Shown here: positions 24,760-33,732 of the stretch, piece after piece
Layout: each line of letters starts with the position of its first letter
Numbering within the stretch: the first letter of the stretch is position 1
Assembly: GCA_964370825.1 (NCBI GenBank)
Contig: CAYJKY010000002.1
Span: forward strand, 52,632 to 116,631
DNA length: 64,000 nucleotides
Source: CAYJBH01 sp964370825
GTDB lineage: Bacteria > Bacillota > Clostridia > Oscillospirales > Ruminococcaceae
Direction of reading: 5' to 3'
Translations under genes and position numbers: made by a program
The notes under the pieces: model-generated
Database searches by the model: none
What the model saw: only the letters and a program-made list of their open reading frames with translations
What the model was told of the DNA's origin: nothing

Positions 24760-26937
24760 TTAAGATTTATTTCTTGAAAAAAAGTGGTTAATAATTTTTT
24801 TAAGGAAAGAGACTTTTTTAACAGGCTCATTCTTTTTTGCAACATACCCATTGTCATATTGACTAAACAGCTCGTGCAACTTTGTTTGCGAGTCAAATAG
24901 CATATCCCCTTCCGGAATATTAATCCGTGTATATCCTCCGTTTGGCTGTAAAATCCAGCTGTTACAGTTGTCTTTTAGCTGATAGTCTAATATCTGCATT
25001 AACATGGTTCTGCTCGGCTCATCGATAATTCCTACACCTACCTCAATACGTCGTTCGGTATTCCTTGTTAATAGGTCACCGGACGCAATATATAACCTTG
25101 CATCATCACCTACCCCAAAGCTGTATATTCTGGAGTGCTCGAGATATCTTCCGACTATGCTTATTACCGTGATATTTTCACTCAGCTCCGGTATTCCGGG
25201 TTTGAGGCAACATATCCCCCTAACAATTAATGTTATCTTCACCCCATGCCCCGAAGCCTCATACAGCTTGTCTATCATATCCCTGTCGCTGAGTGAGTTG
25301 CACTTTAATGTTATCTCGGCAGGAAGATTGTTCTTCTTATTTTCTATCTCTAAGTCAATCTGTCGAATAATTTCCGTCTTGAAATAGTGTGGGGCTATCA
25401 ACACTCTTCTCGGAATTGTGTTATTTCTGCCAAGTGAGAGGTCGTGAAAAAGCGTAGAAATCTCAGTTCCTATAGTTTCGTCCTGCGTAATATATATAAT
25501 GTCGGTGTACTGTTCTGCAGTGTTTTCATTAAAATTACCTGTTCCGATTGTGGTGATATACCCTATTTTATCGTTGCTAACACGGGTAATTAAACAAAGT
25601 TTTGAATGTACTTTATAGTTATCAAACCCGTAGAAGATGGTGCATCCGGCATCCTCTAAACGATTGGAGAGGTCGATGTTATTCTGCTCGTCAAATCGTG
25701 CTCGAAGCTCCACGACCGCAACTACCTCCTTGCCGTGCTCTGCCGCAACGGTTAAGGCGTCGATAATCTTAGAATCATCGGCGAGACGGTATAAGGTCAT
25801 CTTTATAGAAACAACATCCGGATCGGTAGCAGCCTCATAAAGCATTGCAATGAAGGGTCTCATAGAGTGGAAAGGATAGCAGGCAAGTACGCTCTTATTT
25901 CTTGTAGCGTCGAAAAGATCGTAGTCTTTCGGAGGGCTTTTGGGTGCGATGTTGGGGTAAAAAAGTTTTGTGCTTGAAAACTTTTTACGTATTAGCTTGG
26001 AAAGTTCGTGATACCCAGCCATTCGCAGCGGTAGATTACATGTAAAAACATGGTCGGGAGAAAGTTCTAACTTTTGCAATAGATAATCAATTATAATGCT
26101 TGGAGGGTTATGGGAGGTTTCAAGCCTTACAGCGGCGAGTTTTCTTCTCTTTTTTAGCAGTTCCGACATTACTAAACGGTAGTCAAGGTCATGCTCTAAC
26201 ATGGACTCAGCCATGGAAAGGTCAGCATTTCTCGTTACCCTAAAAACGCATTTTTCCTTAACTCCGAGCCCGCCGAATGCAAGATTTGCAAAAAATAAAA
26301 TCAACTCCTCGGTGAAGGCATAACAGGAAACATCGTCAACCTTAGCCGAAACTATTCTCGGAAGTTGGGTGCTTATAGGTATAATTCCTACCCTAAATTT
26401 ATCTGCACCCTTTGTTTTAATGGATGCAATAGCATAACTTTCCAGATTTCGCAAAAATGGAAAAGGATGCCTTTTATCGATGATTTGTGGAGAAAGAAGC
26501 GGTTCAATCTCGGTCAAAAAGTAGTTGCGCCAGAAGGATATCTGGCTTAGCGGAAGGGTTTCAAAGTTTACATGATGCAAACCCTTATCGTCCAGCCTAT
26601 CATCGAGTTCACGCATTATAGCATCTTTTATGGAAAGAAGAGACTTTACCTCCGGCATGATAAGCCTTAGCTGTTCATCCGGTGTAAGCCCCGTTTTATT
26701 TTCGGTAGGTTTATTGTTTAGTAGAGTTTGATCAAATAGCGATCCTACCCGCACCATAAAAAATTCATCGAGATTGCTCGAGAAAATTGCCGCAAATTTT
26801 AATTTTTCACCAAGCGGAACATTTTCCGATAAAGAAAGTTCCAACACGCGTTTGTTAAAAGCAAGCCAGCTCACTTCACGGTTGGTGAATTCCATCTTGT
26901 TTATTTTTGAAATAATTTCATTGTACTGTAATGACAT
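24760..26937 (-). CDS. ppk1: Polyphosphate kinase 1
   Basis: Reversibly makes polyphosphate from ATP. The 725-residue protein starts at the ATG at 26937, preceded by GAGGA. Domains in order: N-terminal helical domain (EFTNREVSWLAFNKRVLELS, FSSNLDEFFMVRVGSL), head domain, and two phospholipase-D-like catalytic domains. The autophosphorylated His is in YKVHSKLCLI and the second catalytic His in YLEHSRIYSFG; TIGTGNFNENTA follows the first. Length fits PPK1. It is the last gene of a long reverse-strand block and overlaps the end of the ComEA-like gene by 20 bp, implying translational coupling. No exopolyphosphatase is adjacent. Confidence 0.95.
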   Translation of the reverse strand: MSLQYNEIISKINKMEFTNREVSWLAFNKRVLELSLSENVPLGEKLKFAAIFSSNLDEFFMVRVGSLFDQTLLNNKPTENKTGLTPDEQLRLIMPEVKSLLSIKDAIMRELDDRLDDKGLHHVNFETLPLSQISFWRNYFLTEIEPLLSPQIIDKRHPFPFLRNLESYAIASIKTKGADKFRVGIIPISTQLPRIVSAKVDDVSCYAFTEELILFFANLAFGGLGVKEKCVFRVTRNADLSMAESMLEHDLDYRLVMSELLKKRRKLAAVRLETSHNPPSIIIDYLLQKLELSPDHVFTCNLPLRMAGYHELSKLIRKKFSSTKLFYPNIAPKSPPKDYDLFDATRNKSVLACYPFHSMRPFIAMLYEAATDPDVVSIKMTLYRLADDSKIIDALTVAAEHGKEVVAVVELRARFDEQNNIDLSNRLEDAGCTIFYGFDNYKVHSKLCLITRVSNDKIGYITTIGTGNFNENTAEQYTDIIYITQDETIGTEISTLFHDLSLGRNNTIPRRVLIAPHYFKTEIIRQIDLEIENKKNNLPAEITLKCNSLSDRDMIDKLYEASGHGVKITLIVRGICCLKPGIPELSENITVISIVGRYLEHSRIYSFGVGDDARLYIASGDLLTRNTERRIEVGVGIIDEPSRTMLMQILDYQLKDNCNSWILQPNGGYTRINIPEGDMLFDSQTKLHELFSQYDNGYVAKKNEPVKKVSFLKKIINHFFSRNKS

Positions 26938-27280
26938 GTTTGATATCCTCGTATATGCCCTCGCCAATTCCTTTTACCAACATTATTTCCTCCTTGTTGG
27001 CAAAGTATCCGTTTGTTTTTCTGTAATCCACTGTTTCCTTCGCCTTGGTGGCGCCAATGCCGGGAAGGATGGTTAATTCCGCCTCGGTAGCATGATTTAT
27101 ACATATAAACTCCCTTGAGTTGCATATGTATAGCGTATCGTCAGCAACAAAAGAACTTGAGAGAAATCCTATGCTCGGGGTGGAAATTATTACATAACAC
27201 GCAGGAATAACCACAGCCACTGCCGTGATTATCCAAAAAAGAATATTTGGCCTTCTATGTGTATTCTCTGATGACATCAT
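26918..27280 (-). CDS. ComEA-like helix-hairpin-helix protein
   Basis: A 120-residue protein with one N-terminal membrane segment (about 14-33) and a C-terminal double helix-hairpin-helix DNA-binding domain: INHATEAELTILPGIGATKAKETVDYRKTNG-type first motif and VKGIGEGIYEDI second motif. This is the ComEA pattern, in which a membrane-bound receptor takes up DNA. The usual ComEA SLBB domain is absent, as in many short clostridial members. The start is taken as one of two adjacent ATGs (27280 or 27277), preceded by GGAG. It overlaps the HAD gene upstream and ppk downstream. No comEC or comEB is in the window. Confidence 0.8.
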   Translation of the reverse strand: MMSSENTHRRPNILFWIITAVAVVIPACYVIISTPSIGFLSSSFVADDTLYICNSREFICINHATEAELTILPGIGATKAKETVDYRKTNGYFANKEEIMLVKGIGEGIYEDIKHVITVQ

Positions 27281-28076
27281 ATAAATACTCCGCAACACCA
27301 CCCTCGGCACCTGCCATGACAATGCGGTCTGCATACCGTCGTATGTCATCCGGAGCATCGGAGGGTACAACGGCATAACCGGCAGATGTTAGGGCTGGAA
27401 TATCATTATAATAATCGCCTATCATAACAGTATTTTCAACGGTTTTTTCTAATATTTTAGCGAGTTCTATCAGTGCAGTGCCCTTTGTAATTCCTTCGGG
27501 CAATATTTCAATATTAATATGACTTGACTGAACGGTATCAATTCCCAAGTAGTTGTTTGATAATAGATAGTCTGCAAGTTTATTTGCCGTTACGTTATCA
27601 GGACAAACCAATAAAGCCTTATACCAACGATGATTTATTGTAGCTGCATCTGCGATAACAAATCCATACGCTTCGTTATCAAAATGCTCGTATAATGACT
27701 TTGATGCATTTGTAACATATGCACGATGGTTTTCTGCCATTATCAGGGTTCCCACCGTAGGAAAGAGACTCTTGATATCGCTAAGGGCACGCACCACCTC
27801 GGATTTAGGAAGGAATCTGTCATATATAGAACATTCCTTTTCGTAATCATATATACATGCTCCGTTATACACAATGACAGGATATGATAATTCAAGTTCA
27901 TCAACAAACCTGCGTGTAGAATCTACATTCCTTCCGGTCGCAATGGTAAAACACCCACCCAGCATATTATACAGCTTAACAACATCTCCGTTGCAGCCTG
28001 TAAGTCCGCCACCGGTTGTTATCAAGGTTCCGTCGAGGTCGGAAATAACCAATAGATCCTTTATTCTTTTCTTCAT
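27255..28076 (-). CDS. Cof-type HAD-IIB family hydrolase
   Basis: A 273-residue phosphatase of the Cof/YkrA group. Motif I is ISDLDGTLITT (nucleophile Asp), motif II TIATGRN, motif III Lys in EGITKGTAL, and motif IV MIGDYYNDIPAL. The C2B-type cap lies between motifs II and III. It should hydrolyse sugar phosphates or flavin precursors; the exact substrate is unknown. The ATG at 28076 overlaps the rluD stop as ATGA, which fixes the start. Upstream in-frame codons lie inside rluD. Confidence 0.88.
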   Translation of the reverse strand: MKKRIKDLLVISDLDGTLITTGGGLTGCNGDVVKLYNMLGGCFTIATGRNVDSTRRFVDELELSYPVIVYNGACIYDYEKECSIYDRFLPKSEVVRALSDIKSLFPTVGTLIMAENHRAYVTNASKSLYEHFDNEAYGFVIADAATINHRWYKALLVCPDNVTANKLADYLLSNNYLGIDTVQSSHINIEILPEGITKGTALIELAKILEKTVENTVMIGDYYNDIPALTSAGYAVVPSDAPDDIRRYADRIVMAGAEGGVAEYLYDVIREYT

Positions 28077-28981
28077 GCTTTGATTTTCCTTAAAAACTGG
28101 CTGAAATAATCCGGCAATTCGGTGTTGAAATACAACTGTTCTCCTGTTGTTGGGTGTGTAAATGTTAGACTTTTGGCATGAAGACACTGTCCTTGTAATT
28201 TGGGATTGTTTTTATCACCATAAACCATGTCTCCGGCTACAGAATGACCAATACTCTGCATGTGCACCCTGATTTGATGCGTTCTTCCGGTTTTTAAATG
28301 AAGTTCCAAATAGCTATACCCTTTACCCCGCTCAATCACCTTGTAATGGGTGGCTGAAGCTCGACCATCTGTAGATATCGACATCCTTAAACGATTTTTT
28401 TTATCCCTTGCTATAGGAGCATCTACAACACCTTCATCATGCTTAACTACACCTTTGACAATGGCATGATAGCATCTACGAAGTGAATGATCAGCAAGCT
28501 GTGACGAAAGTCCGATATGCGCACGGTCATTTTTTGCAACCACAAGTAAACCACTTGTATCCTTATCTATTCGATGAACTATACCGGGTCTTTGAACACC
28601 ACCAATTCCGGAAAGACTGTCTCCACAATGATAGAGCAAAGCGTTTACCAATGTGTTATCAGGGTTACCGGCTCCGGGATGCACAACCATACCTTTTTGC
28701 TTGTTTACAACAATTATATCGTCATCCTCAAATAGTATATTTATCGGAATATTTTGAGGAATAACATCGTAACTTTGTGGTGCCGGTGGATCAATTTCAA
28801 CTATATCACCGGTTGAGACACGCGCATTTTTTTTTGGCTTAATACCCGATAAAAGAACGTTCCCCTGCTCTATCAGCCTTACGGCGGAAGAACGGGAGAT
28901 ATCATCACTAATGTCAGACACCAAAACATCTAACCTCTTACCGTTACCGAGCTCATCTACAATGTACTTAATCCTGCTCAA
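28073..28981 (-). CDS. rluD: Ribosomal large subunit pseudouridine synthase, RluD family
   Basis: A 302-residue RNA pseudouridine synthase. An N-terminal S4 domain (GKRLDVLVSDI...SRSSAVRLIEQGNVLLSG) precedes the catalytic core, with the catalytic Asp in RIDKDTSGLLVVAKN and the LKTGRTHQIRVHM motif. The TTG start has AAGGA five bases upstream and overlaps the lspA end by 14 bp. lspA-rluD is a classical Firmicutes gene pair. The modified sites are probably 23S rRNA uridines (1911, 1915, 1917 in E. coli), though Firmicutes paralogues differ. Confidence 0.92.
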   Translation of the reverse strand: MSRIKYIVDELGNGKRLDVLVSDISDDISRSSAVRLIEQGNVLLSGIKPKKNARVSTGDIVEIDPPAPQSYDVIPQNIPINILFEDDDIIVVNKQKGMVVHPGAGNPDNTLVNALLYHCGDSLSGIGGVQRPGIVHRIDKDTSGLLVVAKNDRAHIGLSSQLADHSLRRCYHAIVKGVVKHDEGVVDAPIARDKKNRLRMSISTDGRASATHYKVIERGKGYSYLELHLKTGRTHQIRVHMQSIGHSVAGDMVYGDKNNPKLQGQCLHAKSLTFTHPTTGEQLYFNTELPDYFSQFLRKIKA

Positions 28982-29450
28982 CTTGTTCCTTCTTTGCTTT
29001 TAATTCCAATATTATCATGTTGATTGCATAAAGCGCAACACCAATCGTAATAAAACAATCAGCAACATTAAATACCGCAAAATTAACAAATGTAAAGTTG
29101 AAAAAATCTACGACATGACCGTATAAAATTCTGTCGATAATGTTACCGATTCCACCGGATATTATCAATATAAAACAATAATCGTTAAATCCTCCTCCCA
29201 GCTTTCCAAGAAACAACAGTACAGTTAAAACGCATATCGTTACAAGCGGTAACAGGACAACCATGAACCATGAACCGGAAAACATACTAAATGCAACTCC
29301 CTCGTTTAAAACATAAACGAGCTCTAATCCAGGTATAAATGGTGTACGACCTATCGGTTTTAAATATGCTGTCGCAAGCTGTTTTGTTATAAAGTCAACA
29401 GCTATTAACAGTATTAATAATAGTGGATATATTATATATTTTTTTTTCAT
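28968..29450 (-). CDS. lspA: Lipoprotein signal peptidase (signal peptidase II)
   Basis: Cleaves signal peptides of prolipoproteins after lipid attachment. The 160-residue protein has four membrane segments and the family motifs NEGVAFSMF, GGIGNIIDRILYG (first catalytic Asp) and FNVADCFITIG (second catalytic Asp). The ATG at 29450 is preferred to a TTG four codons earlier. It lies in the block after divIVA and before rluD. The window itself supplies substrates, namely the FMN-binding and DUF4358 lipoproteins. Confidence 0.94.
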   Translation of the reverse strand: MKKKYIIYPLLLILLIAVDFITKQLATAYLKPIGRTPFIPGLELVYVLNEGVAFSMFSGSWFMVVLLPLVTICVLTVLLFLGKLGGGFNDYCFILIISGGIGNIIDRILYGHVVDFFNFTFVNFAVFNVADCFITIGVALYAINMIILELKAKKEQVEQD

Positions 29451-29481
29451 TAAAGATTCCAATGTTTACTAAAACAGAACA

Positions 29482-30414
29482 TTACTCTAACTCAAAGTTA
29501 TCATAATGATCAAATAAGGATACCCTACCGGTAGGAACAGAGGCTCTTTTCACCGGCTCATCTACAACGACAGGTTGTTCTGGAATTAGATTTTCTTGCG
29601 GTTCGTCTTCGGTAACGAGTGGGATTATCGGGCCTATTTCACTTGTTGCAAAGGCAGCGTTTCTCTTTGCTACTGCCTCTTCCCTCTCCTCAAGAGTCAG
29701 CTCGGCTGTTACATCACGCGGACGTAAGGTTTGTTCAAATCCATACGATGATACCACCTGGTCATCATCCGACATTAAACTTGCAATAGGTTCCATGTTA
29801 GACATTGGAGTAACCTCTGGCGTCAACGGCGGTGCAACAGGAGGTAAAAACATTTCCTCCTGCGGTTCTGTTAATGTTGGTGTCACCTCCTGCATGTCGG
29901 CCTTTTGACGTTCGTTAAAGTCACGATCAACCTTTTCAAAATAGCTTACAGGTATATGTTCTTCCTTATCGTCAACCGGTAAATTGCTAAGTAGTTCGAT
30001 ATGTTTTTTATAGGCATCAATAACGGTACCGCGGAATATCGCTACCTCTTGTTGCATACGAGTCAATCTTATATGCTCTATATGGACCTTCTCCATTGCA
30101 ATGTCGAAGTCACGGTCTGCCTTGACCTTTGCCTCCTTCAAAATATGCTCAGCTTTTTGATTAGCCTCTCTAATGACACTCTCTCCGAGTCGCTGTGCAT
30201 TGATAAGGGCAGCTTTTAATGCCTCCTCATCATTTCTGTAACCCTCGATGCTGTCGGCGAGAATATAAACCTTATTTTCAAGTTCCTTATTTTCTGCCAT
30301 CAACTTTTCCAGCTGCTGTGCAACCTGAACTATAAAGTCATCAACATCCTCAGGGCGATATCCCCTGACAATTCTATCAAAAGTTACAGATTTAATCTGT
30401 TCTAAACTAAGCAT
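29482..30414 (-). CDS. divIVA: DivIVA domain cell-division/polarity protein
   Basis: A 310-residue protein. The first 60 residues are the DivIVA membrane-binding head (QIKSVTFDRIVRGYRPEDVDDFI). A coiled coil follows to about residue 165, with a long acidic, proline-rich tail unlike Bacillus DivIVA, which ends soon after the coil. DivIVA marks curved membranes at septa and poles and recruits partners such as MinJ or wall enzymes. The ATG at 30414 has GGAGG four bases upstream. It follows sepF by 23 bp, as in the yggS-sepF-divIVA order of many Firmicutes. The unusual tail may be a partner-binding region. Confidence 0.92.
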   Translation of the reverse strand: MLSLEQIKSVTFDRIVRGYRPEDVDDFIVQVAQQLEKLMAENKELENKVYILADSIEGYRNDEEALKAALINAQRLGESVIREANQKAEHILKEAKVKADRDFDIAMEKVHIEHIRLTRMQQEVAIFRGTVIDAYKKHIELLSNLPVDDKEEHIPVSYFEKVDRDFNERQKADMQEVTPTLTEPQEEMFLPPVAPPLTPEVTPMSNMEPIASLMSDDDQVVSSYGFEQTLRPRDVTAELTLEEREEAVAKRNAAFATSEIGPIIPLVTEDEPQENLIPEQPVVVDEPVKRASVPTGRVSLFDHYDNFELE

Positions 30415-30437
30415 AATACCTCCAAGCAAAAGTAAAA

Positions 30438-30881
30438 TCAGTTAAAATACAGTCCGTTATTTTCAAGTTCACCGAGTATGTTGTTATCCATAAAGTCCAC
30501 ATTATAGGGTGTGATAATAAATGTAGAGTTTGCAACAAGCTGTATGTTGCCCTTGTTTGCATATGCTACTCCGGTTAAAAAATCGATAAGCCTACGGCTT
30601 ACCTCCTTGGGGGCTGCCTCGAGGTTGAGCACAACGGTACGCTTAGCATTTAGATGGTCTGCAACCGCCGGAGCGTCATCAAATTTTTCCGGCTTTGCCA
30701 GAACAACCTGAAGCTGTGTGGTAGCGTTAATATTTACTACCTTGTTTCGTTTGGTAGTCTCCTGCTGTGGTTTATCATCATCATAATTTTGAGGGTGGTT
30801 TGCCACAAAATCCATATCATCATTATACTCGTCGTCAATCGGCACACCCATTAAATCCTTAAACTTATCAAACAATCCCAT
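30438..30881 (-). CDS. sepF: Cell division protein SepF
   Basis: A 147-residue protein. The N-terminal amphipathic helix (MGLFDKFKDLMGV) is the membrane anchor. A variable linker leads to the core from about residue 50, with VVLAKPEKFDDAPAVADHL, KRTVVLNLEAAPKEVSRRLIDFLTGVAYA and STFIITPYNVDF. SepF polymerises on the membrane and tethers FtsZ to the septum. It lies between yggS and divIVA, a conserved neighbourhood. Length is normal. Confidence 0.95.
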   Translation of the reverse strand: MGLFDKFKDLMGVPIDDEYNDDMDFVANHPQNYDDDKPQQETTKRNKVVNINATTQLQVVLAKPEKFDDAPAVADHLNAKRTVVLNLEAAPKEVSRRLIDFLTGVAYANKGNIQLVANSTFIITPYNVDFMDNNILGELENNGLYFN

Positions 30882-30897
30882 TACTTTCTCCTAACTT

Positions 30898-31593
30898 TTA
30901 CTTTCTTCTACCAAAAATGGCACTTCCGACTCTTATAAGGTTAGCACCATGTGCTATTGCAAGCTCATAATCGTCCGACATACCCATAGATAATATATTA
31001 ATATCTATATTATGCCTTTTTTTTCGCTTAATGTCAATATATAGATTGCACATATCGATAAAATATTTTTCAGTTATGCTATTTTCTTGATATGGAGGGA
31101 TACACATCAGCCCTTTCAGCCTTAAAAAATGGTGTTTTTCGAGGTTTTCGACGAATTCTTCTACCATCTCACGAAACACACCGCTTTTATTTTCCTCTTT
31201 TCCAATGTTAACCTCTATCAATACATCGAGTATACGCCCTGTTTTTTCCAGCTCCGTGTTCAACTTATCGGCAAGTTTTATGCTGTCAAGTGTCTGCAAC
31301 ATATTAATATGAGGTAATAATTGCCGTATTTTATTACTTTGTAGGTGGCCTATCATGTGTATATTTTTACATTTGATATGTTCTGCCTTGCTAACAAGCT
31401 CGTTTACATAATTTTCTCCGATAGCTGTTATCCCGCAGTCAATCGCAACGTTTACTGCCTCAACAGGAACGGTTTTTGTTACTGCAAGTAGTGTTACATC
31501 GTCTCTTTTTCTTCCGGATTTTTCTGCCGCTATACTTATTCTTTCCTCAATACCTTTAAGGTTATCCGCAACGTTGCTATAAGAATTTTCCAT
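30898..31593 (-). CDS. yggS: YggS family pyridoxal phosphate homeostasis protein
   Basis: A 231-residue PLP-binding TIM-barrel protein. Motifs: TLLAVTKTVPVEAV (PLP Lys), GENYVNELVSKAE, MIGHLQSNKIRQLL, VNIGKEENKSGV, LSMGMSDDYELAIAHG and RVGSAIFGRR. It controls free pyridoxal phosphate and has no known catalytic turnover. The ATG at 31593 is chosen; its first bases overlap the end of the HlyD-like gene. It is the usual first member of the yggS-sepF-divIVA group. Confidence 0.94.
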   Translation of the reverse strand: MENSYSNVADNLKGIEERISIAAEKSGRKRDDVTLLAVTKTVPVEAVNVAIDCGITAIGENYVNELVSKAEHIKCKNIHMIGHLQSNKIRQLLPHINMLQTLDSIKLADKLNTELEKTGRILDVLIEVNIGKEENKSGVFREMVEEFVENLEKHHFLRLKGLMCIPPYQENSITEKYFIDMCNLYIDIKRKKRHNIDINILSMGMSDDYELAIAHGANLIRVGSAIFGRRK

Positions 31594-32812
31594 CGTAAAG
31601 GTCCCTTCCTTCAACTACAATTACGTCGTACAACTTGACCTGGTTTTCTTCGTCACTTTCAAATGGGAGTATCATATATTCCTCATTCTCAAACAGCGGG
31701 GCAATTTTTTTAAACTGTATTAGGTTTCCGAATTGTATATAAACGCCCTTTTCGCCATCAATTATTCGCAGGGCATCTCTGCTGACTCGTATGCCTTCAA
31801 AACTTCTAATAATTATTTCAGCATTGGTTGCTCTTAAAGTGGCAACATCAGGGTTTAATGTTTCACAGCTAAACTGTAGTAAAACCTGTCCGTTATCATC
31901 AGGCTCGTCCATTCTCACAAGCTCGACAGGCAGAGGGTCGCTACCGGTATCGGAAAAGGATATCTCATAATCTCTACCTACCGTTAAACGACCGCTTTCC
32001 ACCGAGGGAATCACACAATAATAATCCCATCTATAATCCAACACAATTTTACCGACAAGATTATCGTTAATTGAAAGGCCTGAGGCAAGCGAGATTGTTT
32101 CGGTAAGTTCCTGTGCTGTCCAGGATTCTGCTACCTCGCTGTTGTAGAGCAGTTCACCGCCGTCGGTATACCTGAAAAAATAGCCGACATCAGGTGAATT
32201 TATAACATCTGATGGTGTTGATTGCATTTCCAGCTCAGCGACTATCCTTTCGGTTTCTGCAAGTGCCGACTGTACACTATATGGTACATCCATTGCAATT
32301 TGCATATTGATATAGCTAAGCAACAACTCGTCGGTAGGCTCGTGTATTCCGGAATATTCTCCGGTGTGTATAGCATCTAACAGGTCATAATAGGAATCTG
32401 TCTGCTGTTTTGCAAGGTTAGAAACATCGTTTGTTATGTTCTCGGGCGAGTCAACAGACTCACTCAATATTATTAACTCTGCAATTTCGCGATCAAGCAA
32501 AACATTTTTTTGTGCAGTTTCGATATCGGAGAAAACATATGCTATAGGGCTGCCGCTACTAACCCTTTCCCCCTCTAACGGAATATACCTCAATACGCCT
32601 GAGGTGTTTTTTTCTATCAAACGTTCATCTCTTACCGCTATTCCCACCGTGGATATGCTCTCGCTTAGCTCATGTTCTACCGCTATCTGTGTTATATAGT
32701 TGTTTTGAAAAGCAAAATAAACCTGCACCCCTAAGTAAACAATCGGGATGAGGAACAAAAAAAGCATACCTTTTTTCAGGTATTTAAATAATCTTACTCT
32801 AAAAAGTTTCAA
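31577..32812 (-). CDS. HlyD-like membrane-fusion family protein of the cell-division cluster
   Basis: A 411-residue protein. A basic N-terminus and one membrane segment (about 13-33) precede an extracytoplasmic part. The region TSGVLRYIPLEGERVSSGSPIAYVFSD resembles the split biotinyl-lipoyl half of HlyD/RND adaptor proteins, followed by helices and a beta-rich C-terminal half. No transporter ATPase or permease is adjacent. Proteins of this layout occur upstream of yggS-sepF in clostridia and may act in the envelope during division rather than in export; that is an inference from position. The start overlaps the miaA stop as ATGA. Confidence 0.72.
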   Translation of the reverse strand: MKLFRVRLFKYLKKGMLFLFLIPIVYLGVQVYFAFQNNYITQIAVEHELSESISTVGIAVRDERLIEKNTSGVLRYIPLEGERVSSGSPIAYVFSDIETAQKNVLLDREIAELIILSESVDSPENITNDVSNLAKQQTDSYYDLLDAIHTGEYSGIHEPTDELLLSYINMQIAMDVPYSVQSALAETERIVAELEMQSTPSDVINSPDVGYFFRYTDGGELLYNSEVAESWTAQELTETISLASGLSINDNLVGKIVLDYRWDYYCVIPSVESGRLTVGRDYEISFSDTGSDPLPVELVRMDEPDDNGQVLLQFSCETLNPDVATLRATNAEIIIRSFEGIRVSRDALRIIDGEKGVYIQFGNLIQFKKIAPLFENEEYMILPFESDEENQVKLYDVIVVEGRDLYDGKFL

Positions 32813-33732
32813 CTAAAAAACTCCTTCGCCATCTGAACAATTCCATCTGTAATTCCATTACGATATGCCTCTACGCTTATTGCATCGGAATAACGATTAA
32901 ACCAACTCATCTGTCGCTTTGCATAGTGCCTGGTTGCCTGTTTAAGATCGGCAATACATTTATCAAGGTCAGATTTCCCTTCTATGTAATCAAACAGCTC
33001 TTTATATCCAATTGCTGCAGCTGCAGTTTGAAATCTTTCTCGGTTTTTATATACATACTCCGCCTCATTAAGCAATCCGCGCCCGTGCATTATGTCCACC
33101 CTTTTATTAATTGCGTCATAAAGCTCGGCACGATTAGGATAGTTACAGTATAACACAAGGCGGTTATAGGGTGCAACGGTTGGAACTGCCTCCTCTCCGA
33201 CGACCGAGAAAGGTTTTCCGATCAGCCGACTGACATATATGGCACGTATCAACCTTTTGCGGTTATTAGGGTGAATTTTCATTGCGGAAACAGGGTCAAT
33301 TTCTTTTAGCTGAGCATAGAGATTATCCGTGTCGATGTTGTTAAGTTCACAAAGCAAGTCGGGCGACTCAACACCCTCAATAAACTCTCTTCCATCACAC
33401 AAGGCATTTATGTATAGTCCGGTTCCTCCACATATAATAACCTTTTTACCACGACGAATAATATCATCAATCATTGGCCTTGCCAAACGCACATAGTCGG
33501 CAACACTGAAACTTTCATACGGCTCGGCTATATCTATCATATGATGAACTATACCTTCTGCCTCCTCGGCTGTAACCTTTGCAGTAGCAACATCAAGACC
33601 TTTGTAAATCTGCATAGAATCGGCAGATATTATTTCTCCGTCAATATTTTTTGCAACGGCAACGGCTAATCCGGATTTACCGGTTGCCGTAGCGCCGCAG
33701 ACAACTATTATCCTTTTATCCTTATCTTCCAA
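32809..33732 (-). CDS. miaA: tRNA dimethylallyltransferase
   Basis: Transfers a dimethylallyl group to N6 of A37 in tRNAs reading UNN codons, the step before MiaB. It has the P-loop GATATGKSGLAVAVA, the ISADSMQIYKGLDVATAK motif, VICGGTGLYINAL and the late ATRHYAKRQMSWF. The start is taken as the TTG at 33732, giving the usual 307 residues and overlapping the mutL stop by 11 bp. Earlier in-frame codons would put 32 extra residues inside mutL. The ribosome binding site for this TTG (GGAAGG) is close, so the start is less certain than the gene. miaB lies four genes upstream in the same block. Confidence 0.93.
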   Translation of the reverse strand: MEDKDKRIIVVCGATATGKSGLAVAVAKNIDGEIISADSMQIYKGLDVATAKVTAEEAEGIVHHMIDIAEPYESFSVADYVRLARPMIDDIIRRGKKVIICGGTGLYINALCDGREFIEGVESPDLLCELNNIDTDNLYAQLKEIDPVSAMKIHPNNRKRLIRAIYVSRLIGKPFSVVGEEAVPTVAPYNRLVLYCNYPNRAELYDAINKRVDIMHGRGLLNEAEYVYKNRERFQTAAAAIGYKELFDYIEGKSDLDKCIADLKQATRHYAKRQMSWFNRYSDAISVEAYRNGITDGIVQMAKEFFS

